Origin: Aporrectodea caliginosa | Lineage: Eukaryota; Annelida; Clitellata; Crassiclitellata; Lumbricidae | Assembly (NCBI GenBank): GCA_020284085.1 | Contig: JACEVL010000021.1 | Location: forward strand, 803,501-867,500 | Length of the DNA: 64,000 nucleotides | Direction of reading: 5' to 3' | Shown here: one piece after another, positions 10,712 through 22,339 of the stretch | Layout of the letters: each line of letters begins with the position of its first letter | Position numbering within the stretch: the first letter of the stretch is position 1 | The notes under the pieces: model-generated | What the model saw: the letters and a program-made list of their open reading frames with translations, nothing else | Told to the model about the DNA's origin: nothing | The model's database searches: none | Program-made: the position numbers and the translations under genes

Positions 10712-10960
10712 ACATGCAGCTCGTGTCGACAAAGACAATAGAGAGCCACTCAATTCATGATCTGGATTCCTCAGAGGGAAAGGTGATGGGGAAGACCATA
10801 GGAGAATTGGCCGAAGACCACCAGAGACGACTTGAGGTGCATGGGGATGTTGTGTGATGAGTCTGCAGGACTGGAGATGGACAGAGACGAACGGATGAGG
10901 ACGCTGCGTTGTCTGCAGTGCACAACTACTGTAGCTGGAATGACTACTAGTAAGTATGGA
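10712..10960 (+). pseudogene. 3' tail of a LINE ORF (decayed)
   Basis: Broken frames read GHAARVDKDNRE, a GRRPPETT-like segment and SAGLEMDRDE. These resemble the end of many LINE ORF2 proteins (a GH..RM.. segment, then a GRP-TTWRR-like block and a final R/W-rich stretch). Multiple stops are present. The family is not certain. Confidence 0.45.
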
Positions 10961-11064
10961 AGGACTAAGTATTGAGTAACAATGCGTTTCTCTTGTCTTC
11001 TTAAAGTGAATTGAATTGAAGCATTTTGTAGAACATAAAAATACTCGACTTAAGATTTAAATAA

Positions 11065-11070
11065 TTTATT
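11065..11070 (-). terminator. polyadenylation signal of the Kazal gene
   Basis: AATAAA on the minus strand, about 315 bp past the stop codon of the terminal Kazal exon. No competing signal was noticed nearer. Confidence 0.45.
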
Positions 11071-11382
11071 ATTATTGTTAACACGCATCCTAAGATAAAA
11101 CGAAAAGAACAACAATTATTCTTGTTAGCAGGATCATAGGATAGGGCCTACCACTTCATACAGATTGCAAGGCCGTATTTAAGCAATTGTGTATCTTATC
11201 AGTTTTCTTTTACTGTACAAGAGCAGTTTTATGGGATGATTTCTGATGAAGCAGAAGTGAAAAAGAACCAGAATCAGACACCAGGTAGCAATTACTATTT
11301 TAAGTAAATAGCAAGAGTCGATGGATGATTCAACTGCGAGAATGGTATCATTCCCTTTCCTCAGTTCTGTTCAAACATCAAC

Positions 11383-11621
11383 CTAAGTGGTATTCCCGTA
11401 GTTGCATGGACCATCGTAGTCCACCTGAATGTTGGAGTTGGTCGTGCATGCTTTCACTTGGAGATAACATTCGTTACTGTAAGTCTTTCCATCGGTGCCA
11501 CAGACTGGGTAGGTGAAGCGGAAGGTTGAACAATCCGTGTTGCAGACACATGTCGGCTGATTCCTTTTATCCAGGGCGCACATTCGATCCCAAGGAAAAT
11601 AGATGTCAGAACAGGTCAGAC
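11383..11621 (-). CDS. Kazal-domain protein, terminal exon
   Basis: The exon starts after TTTCTAAG at 11622-11623 (minus strand), with phase matching the preceding exon (its last G plus GT give Gly). It encodes a linker with Cys and then a full Kazal domain: CVCNTDC, YPVCGTDGKTYSNECYLQ, ACTTNSN, DYDGPC. It ends in NYGNTT and a stop at 11383. Kazal domains are disulfide-rich serine-protease inhibitor or extracellular scaffold modules, so the product is expected to be secreted. Family members include agrin, follistatin-like proteins and invertebrate multi-Kazal inhibitors; this fragment does not decide between them. Confidence 0.85.
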
Positions 11622-11844
11622 CTTAGAAACCAGACATGGAGATCGATTTACTGACTAGATTTCAACATACACTGTTTTTGGGCAATACATCTCCAAGAAA
11701 CGTTTTAGAAGGCGACACTTAACTGATTTCTGCTTGATCCGTCACCTTGCGAGAATAAAAGAGGAGAGTAATTTATCAATAAGCTGAGTTACATAATAGA
11801 TAATCCAGTTGTTTAGTCGCTCTTCTACTGGTTTTGTGAAAAGT

Positions 11845-11848
11845 GATT

Positions 11849-11885
<37 letters not shown>

Positions 11886-12125
11886 ATAAATTTGTAACGC
11901 GCGCAAGGTCACACCGAAATGTGAATCTGAGGCGCGGATAGTCAGCCGCCAGGTGAAGATGCACTTAGATTTCTAAATCCTTGAAAGCCAAAAAGAAATA
12001 GTGAGTTTTGAGCCGCTTTTTGAAGGACGGAAGTGAAGTTGAGCTACGAAGAGAAAGTGGTAGTCGATTCCATTCCTTTGGAGCAGAGGCGTGGAATTTT
12101 TATTGATAGGCGAGGTCCTTCTGTC
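11845..12125 (-). pseudogene. LINE 3' end in the Kazal intron
   Basis: On the minus strand the sequence encodes SAPKEWNRLPLSLRSS and FKKRLKTHYF, the usual end of CR1/Jockey-group ORF2 proteins. A short GC-rich 3' UTR and an (AATAAT)n tail (11849-11884) follow. The fragment lies between two Kazal exons in the same orientation as that gene, so it is a 5'-truncated intronic insertion. Confidence 0.8.
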
Positions 12126-12218
12126 TGGCTGTATACGGTATAGTATTGCTTAAACACAGGATGTAGGGGTTGTTAAAGTAATATATGAATTACTATGAGC
12201 GTACCAAGGTTCATGCAT

Positions 12219-12439
12219 ACCTTGTCCGCATTGTCCTCTGTATGCAAGCGTAACATTGCTGTTCGTCGTACAAGACTCCTTCTGCAACTCGCATTCGTTG
12301 ATGTAAGTATGACCGTCACTTCCACAGACCGGACACTCATCGTTGAGGCATTCGTCGATGCAGACACACATTGGCTGATTCTGCTCACCAACGGCACATC
12401 TTTTGTCTGGCGAACAAGGTACTCCGTCGCAAACGGAGG
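12219..12439 (-). CDS. Kazal-domain protein, internal exon
   Basis: The acceptor is TTTCTTTTTATAG (minus strand, just above 12439) and the donor is GTATGC at 12217-12218. The frame reads VCDGVPCSPDKRCAV, CVCIDEC and then a Kazal core CPVCGSDGHTYINECELQ with ESCTTNSN and YRGQC. The pattern of a CDGVPC-type EGF-like lead-in followed by a Kazal core is that of follistatin-type domains. Splicing phase is 1 at both ends, in agreement with the neighbouring exons. The large plus-strand frame over the same bases is a shadow. Confidence 0.85.
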
Positions 12440-13002
12440 CTATAAAAAGAAACCCTTGCCTCAGAACTGTCAACATTGTTTAGATACAGAAAATGAACCC
12501 AGACGAGCAACAGCGAAGAACCTTACGCTGCTCTCAACTAGAAAAAGTTCTAGAATAAATACTAACAAATATTTCATACGTTATACGAAATAATTCAATG
12601 CGACGTAGTCTGTACTCTGTACTGCAAAAATGGGCACGACGATATCATTATTACTATGTTTGTGTGCAATGTTCGAACACTCTTGAACTCGAAGATTAGC
12701 CTGCTGCTGCATTCATAGCATTGCTTGCCAAAAATATACTAATAGTACACGACGTCATATCACCTTCGGTACGGTCGCGATAGAGAAACAAACATCTTTC
12801 TCAGTACATGGTCTCAAAGAATTTTGATGTAATTTGTTGAGATGCTATTTTATGTTATGGAGTCTAAAGCGACGTAATATATGTCATGAGCGTGTTCTTC
12901 TGTATCGATATTCGCCTGTTGGTTGGAGAGGACGTTATGTGATTGAGATGCTTTTGTTTACCTAATTCCCTTTTCTTCGTCAATCATCGCATTCTTACTT
13001 AC

Positions 13003-13093
13003 CTTCATCGCATCTGCCATAGTAGAGCCAGAGGATGCTTGAGCTGCTGAAACAGGCCTCCTTCCGGAGTTCGCAGTAGTTGCTGTACGTTCT
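13003..13093 (-). CDS. Kazal-domain protein, upstream exon (5' part lost)
   Basis: The minus-strand frame reads TYSNYCELRKEACFSSSS and LYYGRCDE and ends at the donor GTAAGTAAG (13001-13002 downward), phase 1, which joins correctly to the next exon. This is the C-terminal half of a Kazal domain. The expected N-terminal half is replaced at about 13094 by LINE endonuclease sequence, so the exon is interrupted or the gene is decayed here. Confidence 0.7.
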
Positions 13094-13109
13094 GACTCTT
13101 CCCAATTTA

Positions 13110-13720
13110 TCTTTCTCCCTCTGACTCTTCCCAATTTATCATCGCATTCTTACTTAAAGATGAAATCCCCCATTATCATTGTTCATTCCCTGCTTGCCTT
13201 TTCTATTACTTCATATAGCCCTTTTTCCTTTTCCTCCTCACATACTGGTGGCCTATAGCAAACGCCAATTAGTAGTTTTTCCCTCCGTTTTGTATCTCGC
13301 ACCACACATTTTCCTTACTTTTGTCGTTACTTAGGTCTTGTCTTTCTACTGCTACTATGTCGCTTTTTACATAGAGTAATACCCATCCTGCTCAATGTCC
13401 CGTCGTCCTCTGGTTTTCCCTGTCTCTTCTGAACATGACATAGCCGTCTACCTCAAGCTCACAGTCTCCCATCTCCTCCTTGGCCCATGATTCCGTCAGT
13501 CCAATTATGTCCGGCTCCTCCTCTTCCACATACAGCTCCAATTCAATTCTCTCCTTTATGTTAATTATACTTCTTGCGTTTGCATAAAAACACCTTATTT
13601 CTTTTTCCTTTGGCTCCTTATGTTCTGGAATACTCCCTTCCTTTTCTTTTTCTTTTTTTCTCATATTTTCTTCCTTCGTTCTCTTTTGTTTCTCCTCGTC
13701 GCTTGTCTCTCTCATTGTTG
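13110..13720 (-). pseudogene. LINE endonuclease-domain fragment
   Basis: The minus-strand frames contain IRCFYANARSI, DIIGLTESWAKEEMGD, GYVMFRRDRENQR, then after frameshifts GVCYRPP and MGDF, the ordered motifs of APE-type LINE endonucleases (CR1/L2-like). The first frame is preceded by a lysine/glutamate-rich stretch. There is no RT domain. A 22-bp segment (CTCTGACTCTTCCCAATTTA...) is directly repeated at 13090-13143 at the junction with the Kazal exon. Confidence 0.75.
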
Positions 13721-13920
13721 CTTTTTTTTATCGTCACGATTTTCATGGATCCAGGCCACCCCTTCACCTTGTAAATCCATTCCCCCGTCTCTTCTTTGTT
13801 TTGTTTCTCTTTGCTCTCTTTGACTAATGCTTCTCTTTCATCGTGGATCTTTAATAGATGAAATCCGAGATAAGAAGCTGAAATGTCTCTAGAAATTATG
13901 TGACATTTGCAGTATCAACA

Positions 13921-13935
13921 CGCAAACACAAATGT

Positions 13936-13968
<33 letters not shown>

Positions 13969-14061
13969 AACACGCACACACGCACGCACACACACACACA
14001 CACTCACGCACACACGCACGCACACACACATGCACACACAAACACAAACACGCACAAACAC
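13921..14061. repeat. (CA)n microsatellite
   Basis: An interrupted CA/CG dinucleotide tract. The His-Thr repeat frames over it are artefacts. Confidence 0.95.
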
Positions 14062-14494
14062 GGGCTACATACAGTCTGGAGACAAGCCCCGTTATGGTTT
14101 AAGTAGAGTCGTGGAAAGGGCAACGCCCAAGAGAGCACACGATTATGATGATGATAAAGACGACGACGATGAGGATGGTGACGACTTATGATGATATTGT
14201 TGATGATGTTGTTGATGTTGCTGTTGATGATGTACTTGTTGAAAGCTCCCACTCCAATAAAGGGGTCACAATCTGAAGCAGGAGATAATGTTAACGATTT
14301 AGAGAACCGGTAGATCGGAAAAGTAAGTGGGTGATAATGGGTTCAGTTTCATGCTGTGTAAGTAATAGCCAGGACATTAAATTTTCATCAAAGCAAGATG
14401 TCACTTTGATACCGATTCAAGTGATCCGGGTAAGACTAATGATAGCTTGTCTCAATGTCGAATGGTGATTGTTTTCAAGGCTTTATGTTTCAAT
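14062..14494. other. gene-free stretch left of the hAT relic
   Basis: It contains short GAT and GTT-GAT simple tracts and no recognisable gene. A segment of about 26 bp (TATGATGATAAAGACGACGA...) near 14145-14172 recurs at 14737-14762 beside the LINE, probably a local duplication. Confidence 0.5.
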
Positions 14495-14591
14495 TAGGGC
14501 TGCGCGTTAACCCTATGACGCACACCTTCCCGGCCAACACATTTAGCACACCTGGGGTCTAATAGACCCCGCCGATAACACGGGTATAATA

Positions 14592-14739
14592 GTATGTACA
14601 TATGTATGTATCTGTGTATATATGCACGTATGTATGTATGTATGTATGTATGTATGTATGTATGTATGTATGTATATATGTATCTATGTATATGTGCATA
14701 TATGTATGTATGTATGTATATGTATGTTTGTATGTATGA
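14592..14739 (+). repeat. (TATG)n microsatellite, left part
   Basis: Tandem TATG with minor variants. It continues as the 20654-21846 tract on the other side of the LINE. Confidence 0.95.
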
Positions 14740-15173
14740 TGATAAAGACGACGACGATGAGATGGCTGTCGACTAGGTGCGAGCGGTACGTCGTCACTCG
14801 GTTACATTTTCGTTAAATTCTTAGCCGCAGGATCAATTTTCTTACGGAAAATTATCAAATGTACTAATAAGCAGTCTTGGGATCACTTGAAACATGTTTT
14901 TCTCTCTAAAAAATCGAAGATTGGAGTGAATTTTAGACGAAAGTTTGATCGTGTTGATTCGATGGGATGGTCTTACCTGTTTCGCACATCCATGAAGCAG
15001 CTGTACTAATTTGTACGTTGTCAGTCAGGATCTCGCGCATGCGCACACCTTGTTTGTAAGTTACACGAGAACAGTTTGTTGATATCGGACTGTCTACGGA
15101 CTAGTAAGAGCTCCTCAACTATGCTTTCTTCATCTACTCCCTTCGAACAATAAAGAATTCATCATCTTGGATC

Positions 15174-16103
15174 ATGTCTAAGAAATCGAGCAAACCAGAA
15201 GATATGGTCGCACTTCTTAAAGATGAAAAAGTCGCCGAATGGCTGGTTGAGAAGATGGAGGAGATGATTGAGAAAAAGTTGGACTCAATAATAGAAAAGG
15301 TCCTCCTTAAACTCAACCCAATCGTTGAATTAAAAGTCAAAGCTCATGTTGAGGTACAACAAGAGAAACTGCAGAACCAAATTACAGAACTGGTGACTGA
15401 TAATAACAAGTTGAAATCTCGACTGAACGCTATGGAAATGGAATCAAGAGCAGTTAACCTCATGATTCACGGCCTCAATGAGCCTGAGAATCCACCTGCA
15501 AGCAAGGAAGCGGCTGAATCCGAGGCTACACAAGCCGTTCTCAACCTTTGTACCTCTACACTTGGACTATCCATTTCGGAAAAAGATATCTCAACGGCGT
15601 TCCGTCTACCACGTAAAGGGAAAGAGAAACTCAGACCCATTCTTGTGAAATTTGTCTCACTCAGAACTCGTAGAATGGTCTATGGAGCCCGCTCTTTGCT
15701 GAAGAAATCTCAAATATTCATAAATGAACATTTGACCATGACCAATGCCGTGAACGTACTGGAGGACATAGAAGACAGAGGATGGGACTTAAGAAGGGCA
15801 ATAGAATCGCAAGAGACCGACCGAAATGGAGAAGTTTTGTTAGAGCCTCATCGTCAGCGAATACTTGACGGAGGAGAAAGAAAGAAAGAAGAAAGAAATG
15901 CCGTGATCTATGCAAAAACACGTCAACTCATCAAGGAGAACAAGGCCACAGCCACCTGGACGGCTGGAGGAGCGATATTTCTGCGTCTGTCTGAAGACCA
16001 GGGCAGTAAACCTCTGCGCATACTCAGTCTGATGGATTTAGACAACCTGCTCCCCCTTCCGAACTCTTCTCTTCAACTCTCCTCAGCCGTGGGTCCTCCC
16101 TAG
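15174..16103 (+). CDS. LINE ORF1 protein (coiled coil plus RRM-like RNA-binding domain)
   Basis: 309 codons. Residues about 15-95 are heptad-like and rich in Glu, Lys, Leu and Val (for example EWLVEKMEEMIEKKLDSII), a predicted coiled coil for multimerisation. Then SRAVNLMIHGLNEPE opens an RRM-like region, with TAFRLPRKGKEKLRPILV and a following RRMVYGARSLLKK; this layout is the one seen in ORF1 proteins of L1- and CR1-type LINEs, which coat the element RNA. The C-terminal part contains a basic, Glu/Arg-rich helix. ORF1 ends 829 bp before the open part of ORF2, an unusually long spacer containing pyrimidine-rich sequence. Confidence 0.85.
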   Translation: MSKKSSKPEDMVALLKDEKVAEWLVEKMEEMIEKKLDSIIEKVLLKLNPIVELKVKAHVEVQQEKLQNQITELVTDNNKLKSRLNAMEMESRAVNLMIHGLNEPENPPASKEAAESEATQAVLNLCTSTLGLSISEKDISTAFRLPRKGKEKLRPILVKFVSLRTRRMVYGARSLLKKSQIFINEHLTMTNAVNVLEDIEDRGWDLRRAIESQETDRNGEVLLEPHRQRILDGGERKKEERNAVIYAKTRQLIKENKATATWTAGGAIFLRLSEDQGSKPLRILSLMDLDNLLPLPNSSLQLSSAVGPP

Positions 16104-16932
16104 ACTCCGCGATTTCTCGGATTCCGCGACCTACATTGGTCGGCTGACCTCTCATTGGCAGTTCGACGGAAGACGTCCATCTCATAAGCCATCTTCTTAC
16201 TGTTCAATCCTTGGGCCAATTCTGGATCGAAGTAAAGTGAGTTCCTTTTCAAGACTGTGACTTCTGACTTCTGTTTGCTGAGCCAAGGGAAGGGAAGAAA
16301 CGTTCTTATAAGTCACTTAATGGCTTTGACAAATTTCTTTTCTTTTTTCTTCTTTTTTCTGGTTCATTTATCGGCTGTTGAACTAAAGGTCGTTTACTTT
16401 AACTTGATTCGTTCTTTCAGTTTCATTTGTTACCTGTGTTGCATAATCGAAGCCTATCTTTTCTTAAGACATTTAATAGCGAACTTAGGTAAAGTTTCAG
16501 TAATAGAAGCACAAGGCGTTTATATTTTTTCTTTCACTGAACTCTCTTTCCTTCCTTCTTCTTCTTATTTCTTCGTTCTACATATATCTAGACTCATTGC
16601 CATTTAAATGATGTCACAAATCACTGTTTCTTACCACTAATTAGTAATTTATACATTGCGAATTAGTTGTTAATTTGATATGTATTGGGTCTCTATTTTG
16701 GGTTACTCCAGATTAACTTCAGAAAGAGACTCTTGCCAGAATTTGATTTATTCACTACCTCACTGTCTTCCTTTCTCCTTCTTTAACATCCTCGATAGGT
16801 GTCTATCTTATTTTATTTTACTTTATTCTGTCCCGTGCTCTTCTACTCCCTACAGTACATTACATTATAAGGCATTAACCTGTGCTGAGCTAGTCAACCA
16901 TGCACTATAAAAGGAGTGGCGGCGGAAACTAA

Positions 16933-19900
16933 CCATCTATTCTGTCGGCGAGTACGCTTACTTGGGGATCAGGTGCTCGATGCAACAGGTGTTTTCAACC
17001 TATTCAAGAGTTAGAGGACGTTGTACGATGTTTTTCATGTCATAGTATAATTCATGGGCAATGTATAGCCAATTCAAATGATGACACAAGCGAAGCTATT
17101 CCCAATCTCTGCTCTCTCTGTGATAAGAACCAATCCTCCTCGGGTGATGATGATATGGGTCTTGAGAGTGAAGTATCGCAACTCAATTCGAAACGCGCTC
17201 AAACGCTTGATTATATGCAGGAATCAGAACTAATGGTTTTCCCGGACGAACTAGAAACCGAAACTATTCTCAATAGCCAGTACCTTGACCCTGACCAAAA
17301 TTACTTTAAACGCGATAATTGGTACAGTGATTACATATCTACATCAACTCTTGAAAAGAAGATAAGAGATGAAGAAATCTCTGGGAAACAAAATTTTTCA
17401 GTTTTGCATATAAATTGCCGCAGCGTCTCTTCCAAAATAGCAGAAATTAATGAACTTGCTGTAAAACTACAAATTTCCGTTCTGGCTCTCTCTGAGACCT
17501 GGCTCGATAATGATTCTCCTGATACTGTTACTTTACCGGGGTATAATTTTGTTGGCAAGTCCAGATCTGATGGGAGAGGAGGAGGAGGAGTGGGTTTTGT
17601 AATAAAAGATAATCTCAACTTTCAAATATATAACCCGCTCAAAGGAAAGAGTGAACCGGAAACATTTGAGAGTCTTTTCATTAGAGTTAAACTTATGAAA
17701 ACGGCACCTATAATCGGTATAATTTACAGACCCCCTGGTCAGCGATTAAAGGATTTTAATGGTGAACTCGAAGAATTAGTATCATGCCTAAAAAGTAACT
17801 CCACAGAGATTATACTCCTTGGAGACTTTAACATTGATTTACTGAAGGTAAACGAGCATAAAGAAACTAATATCTTTTATAATTGTCTAATCTCCAATCA
17901 GTACCTTCCAGTTATTACAAAACCTACCAGAATCACCTCTGACACCAAAACACTAATTGAGAATATTTTCTGCACTGCATGGTCCAAGTTGCTTTATGCC
18001 TCTATCATCACTTCAGATCTATCTGACCACCTGCCTATTTACGCACAATTTACACTTGAGGCTACAACTAAGCACGAATTTCGTAATAGGGAAAGCAGAC
18101 CTATCACTGACTCGGGTTTGAAACAATTTGAAAAGGCTCTTGCAGACATGAACTGGGAGCCGGTATTGAGTCACTGCACGACTGGTCGAGTAAATGAAGC
18201 ATTTGACTGTTTTATCGCTAAATATAGTTGGGCCTATAATAGTGCATTTCCATTAAAACTCGATTCTAGTAAACCAAAAGTAAACTATACCCAACCCTGG
18301 ATGTCGGCCGGATTATTAAAATCCTGCAGGAAAAAAAACAAACTATATGTCAAGTACCTGAAGAATCCTAATGCCGATAATAAACAAAAATTCACTGCTT
18401 ATAGAAATAAATTTAAGTCAATTCGAATTAATGCAGAACGAAATTATTATGCTGCAGAATTTTGCAGATACCATAACGATTTAAAGATGACCTGGAAATT
18501 AATTCGTTCGGCAATGCACCTAGATAATAAGCATCCAAAAATAGATCACTTAGAAATTAATGGGACAAAAATTGATAATGCGGACCTAATAGCTGACAGC
18601 TTTAACAACTATTTTATTAACATAGCCAATGACTTAGCTAATAAGCTCCAAGATCCACCCTGCCCATTTGAAGATTACTTGCCACCTTCTAACTTAAATT
18701 CTATGGGACTAACTCTGACCACTCCAGAAGAACTCTTGAATATAGGGAGAAACTTAAAAAAAACCCACACTAAAGGTATAGACGGTATCGATCCCTACAT
18801 AGCAACACCTAATCTTCCTCTTGTAATCATACCCCTAACAGAAATCATCAATTGCTCTTTGGCACAAGGAATTGTCCCTGATCAACTCAAAAGCGCTAAG
18901 GTGGTCCCAATTTTTAAGAAAGGTGAAAAGGAATGCCTGGCCAATTACCGACCTATCTCCGTTCTTCCTTACTTTGCAAAATTCCTAGAAAAAGTTATGT
19001 ATGATAGGCTTAGTTCCTATGTTAATAAAGCTAACTTAATCCACCCGTCTCAACATGGATTTCAGACGGGACACTCCACATTCATGGCTTTGCTCGATAT
19101 GGAGGAAAAAATTTCAAAAGCAATTGATAATAATGAATACTCGATCGGAATCTTTATAGATTTAGCAAAAGCTTTCGACACGGTAGATCACTCTATCCTC
19201 TTAAAAAAGATGTCAAATTTTGGTATTAGAGGCCTACAGCTAAAATGGTTCCATAGCTACCTCAGTCAACGCACACAAAGAGTTTTATGTAACGGATCAC
19301 TATCGCCTTTGGGACACATTGCATATGGAGTCCCACAGGGGTCAAATCTCGGACCACTCCTATTCTTACTGTATATCAACGACCTAGCTAATGTATCTAC
19401 AACCCTGCACTTTATCCTGTTCGCCGACGATACTAACATATTTTATTCCAACCGCTCCTGCACCTCCCTTATGGAAATTGTTAATAACGAACTGACCCTA
19501 ATCAGTAAATGGTTCGTTGCCAATAGACTTACGCTAAATGTAGATAAAACTAACTTCATAAACTTCAAATCATATAGGAAAATTAAACCAGTAAACTTGG
19601 CCCTAACTCTGGAAGGAAGCCTTATCCGTCAAGTAGACTCCACCAAGTTTCTAGGGGTGTTTCTTGATCAACATTTATCATGGAAAACACACATTAACTA
19701 CATTTCTCAAAAAATAGCTAAAAACATAGGAATAGTATCAAGAATCTCGTATCTACTCCCAAAAACAATTAGGTTAAACTTATATTATTCACTAATTCTC
19801 CCATATTTAAATTATTGCAACTTAATCTGGGCCTCAAATTACGATTCTCGACTCCATAAACTAATAATCCTCCAAAAAAGGCAATTAGATTAATACAGGG

Positions 19901-20243
19901 AGCCCGTAAAGACGCTCATACCGCCCCTATTTTCAGAGAACTGAATTTGCTAAGCCTAAAACAGATAAGAAGTCTGCAAATAGGAGAATTCATTTATCGT
20001 TACGAACACAATTCATTACCCTCTTCATTTGCAGGGTACTTCACTCTTGGATCCCAGATTCATGGCTACTTCACGAGGGGGGCTACATCATACCGTCCAG
20101 CAAAAGCGAGGACTAATACAAGAGAATTTAGCATTAGAGCTGCCGGGCCATTACTCTGGAACTCCATCCCATTAGAAATTCGCTCATCCAAGACTCGACA
20201 TGAATTTAAAAAAAGGCTACGCCTCTTTCTCATAGATGAATAA
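16933..20243 (+). CDS. LINE ORF2: PHD-like finger, APE endonuclease and reverse transcriptase (one frameshift)
   Basis: The frame is open from 16933, but its first ATG is at 17155. Before it, 16981-17130 encodes a PHD-like Cys/His cluster (CNRC, CFSCHSIIHGQC, LCSLC). The endonuclease follows (17398-18050): HINCRS, LALSETWLD, YRPPG, LGDFNIDLL and SDLSDHLPIY. The RT domain (18880-19450) shows VVPIFKKG, NYRPISVLP, IDLAKAFDTVDH, VPQGSNLGPLLFLLY and FADDTNIF. The C-terminal end has LLWNSIPLEIRSS. One base is missing in the A-rich run near 19875-19885, splitting the frame into 17155-19893 and 19947-20243; this could be real or an assembly error. The enzyme would nick target DNA and prime reverse transcription. 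Confidence 0.85.
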
Positions 20244-20653
20244 CAATTGCCGCTATGAAAATCCATATCATTTATAAAATATATGTACAAATCAACCTAA
20301 ACCTGTTTGCACGTTGCACTGATCCTCGAGCTTTTTAGTTAAGCTATATTAGATAAGTTTAGTTAAGCTTCCCAATTTTATTGCTTTCGTTTCCTTTCTT
20401 TTAGAATGGGAATACTCAGCCCAGCCATCTGTGAAACTATGATACTTGACGTGGTCGGGTGTCTCCATCTAGCGGGATTTCAATCCCTTAGGAGCCACCC
20501 ATTGCTCCCGTTAATTACTCCTCCTCACTTACTTGCAATATAACTCATGTGTCATTACCGTTCTCAGTTACAATTACGTTGTCATTTATTGATTGTCACA
20601 AATGTAATCTTATGAGTGGTTTTCGGATGCAATAAAAAAATATTGAATTGAAT

Positions 20654-21056
20654 TATGTATGTATGTATGTATGTATGTATGTATGTATGTATATGTATGT
20701 ATGTATGCATGTATTCTTATGTATGCAGGGATGGATCTATGTATGATGTATATATGTGTGCATGCATTCATGCATGTATTTGTATGTATGTGTATGTGTG
20801 TATGCCTGTGCATGTATATTTTTATGCATATATGTATGGATGTATTTTTATGTATGTATGTATGTATGTATGTATGTATGTATGTATGTATGTATGTATG
20901 TATGTATGCATGCAGGCATGTATGGAAGGATGGATATATATGTATATGTGTATGCATGTTTGTACTTGTATATATTTGTGCATGCATATATGTATGGATG
21001 TATATTTGTATGTAGTTATGTATACACATGCGTAAGGAGGTATGTATGCATGTATG

Positions 21057-21087
<31 letters not shown>

Positions 21088-21186
21088 GTATGCATGTATG
21101 TATAGATGAATGGATATAATTATGTATGTGTGTATGCTTGAATGTACTTGTATGTATGTGCTAATGTATATACGTATGGATGAATA

Positions 21187-21222
<36 letters not shown>

Positions 21223-21846
21223 TGGATGTATGTGTATGTATGCATGTAAGCATGCATGCATGTGTGGATATATGTATGCATGTATTCACTTGTATGTATG
21301 TGTGTGTAGTACTGTGCACATGCATGTTTGCATGTACATGTATATATGTATGGATGTATATTGGCATGTGTATATGATATATATGTGTGTGTATGCATGT
21401 GTGTATGCATGTATGGATGAATGTATGTATGTATATATGTCTAAATGTATGTGTGTATGTATGTACGTATGTGTGTATGTATTTGTATGTGTGCATAATG
21501 CATATGCATTTATGCATGTACATATTGGTATGCATGTATATATATGCGCATATGTATGTGTGTATGCATGCATGTCTGGATATAATTATGTATCTATGTA
21601 TGTATGTATTTATGCATGTATATATTTGTATGTGTGTATATGAATGTATGCATGTACATGTATGTATGTATGGATGTATTTTTGTATGTATATATGTGTG
21701 TATAAATGTATGTATGTATGTATGTATGTATGTATGTATGTATGTATGTATGTATGTATGTATGTATGTATGTATGTATGTATGTATGTATGTATGTATG
21801 TATGTATGTATGTATGTATGTATGTATGTGTGTATTTGTGTATGTA
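20654..21846 (+). repeat. (TATG)n microsatellite, right part
   Basis: About 1.2 kb of TATG repeats, interrupted by degenerate TATG/TGCA segments and a short (TA)n at 21190-21220, then a long pure tract at 21700-21830. All long frames here are Met-Tyr-Val-Cys repeats without meaning. Confidence 0.95.
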
Positions 21847-22339
21847 ACGCAGCCTGGAATATGTCATAGTCGATGGGAATATCAATGTTAAAGCCTGGGG
21901 TCTGCTGGACCCCAGGTGTGCTAAATATGCCCTAGTGTCATTCTTATTTTTGTATCATCGAACCAAGAAATCTAAACTCTTCGAATTTTTCCATAGATGT
22001 AGGGGGATGAATTGCTGAGGAATTTGAATTATTTCAGATTTTTACTATTTGTATCAACGCAGCTATTCAAGGAAGTTTGATCGATGGGGTCCAATGGACC
22101 CCAGGTGTGCGTCATAGGGTTAAAACGCCCGCGATTAACGCGTTAAAAAAATTTGCGATTAATTATTTTAACGCAAAAATAACGCGTTAAAATCTCCGTT
22201 TAAAAAGTCTAAAATAAAAAATGCTCAAATTAAAAATTCAGATCTATAATCAGTACTTTTCAAATAATCGGTTATGGGTTATCGCCCACTTCTGTTGAGT
22301 CACCCAGCACTATACCGTGGTAGTCATCCGGCGCCATGT

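Larger units (their letters stand above)
14764..20653 (+). mobile_element. nearly complete CR1/L2-group LINE
   Basis: A two-ORF non-LTR retrotransposon: 5' UTR of about 400 bp, ORF1 (15174-16103), ORF2 (16933-20243) and a 3' UTR ending in AATAAAAAAATATTGAATTG. The right edge passes directly into (TATG)n, and the left edge lies just after a (TATG)n tract, so the target was the microsatellite inside element F. The exact 5' boundary is uncertain by some tens of bases. Only one coding defect was noticed (frameshift near 19880), so it is a fairly young insertion. Confidence 0.8.
14507..22123 (+). mobile_element. TTAA element family F carrying a LINE
   Basis: TTAA CCCTATGACGCACACC on the left and its exact inverse plus TTAA on the right, a 16-bp perfect terminal repeat. 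Palindromes of the type GGGGTCTAATAGACCCC lie at 14554-14570, 21897-21913 and 22086-22102, and ATTTAGCACACCTGGGGTC occurs in inverted form near both ends. Apart from these ends the element consists of a (TATG)n tract; about 5.9 kb of its length is the inserted LINE. No transposase is encoded. Confidence 0.85.

Noticed and set aside
12195..12593. 132-codon plus-strand ORF
   Set aside because: Antisense shadow of the Kazal exon and its intron.
13900..14252. ORFs of 68-94 codons over the (CA)n tract
   Set aside because: Simple-sequence translations (His-Thr) with no conserved part.
14764..20653. Treating the LINE as part of a host gene because of its PHD-like finger
   Set aside because: The finger is followed in the same frame by endonuclease and RT domains, as in several LINE groups, so it belongs to the element.
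20610..21885. Many long open frames on both strands (up to 177 codons)
   Set aside because: They are translations of (TATG)n and its degenerate variants, rich in Met-Tyr-Val-Cys or His-Thr-Tyr-Ile, and have no independent support.
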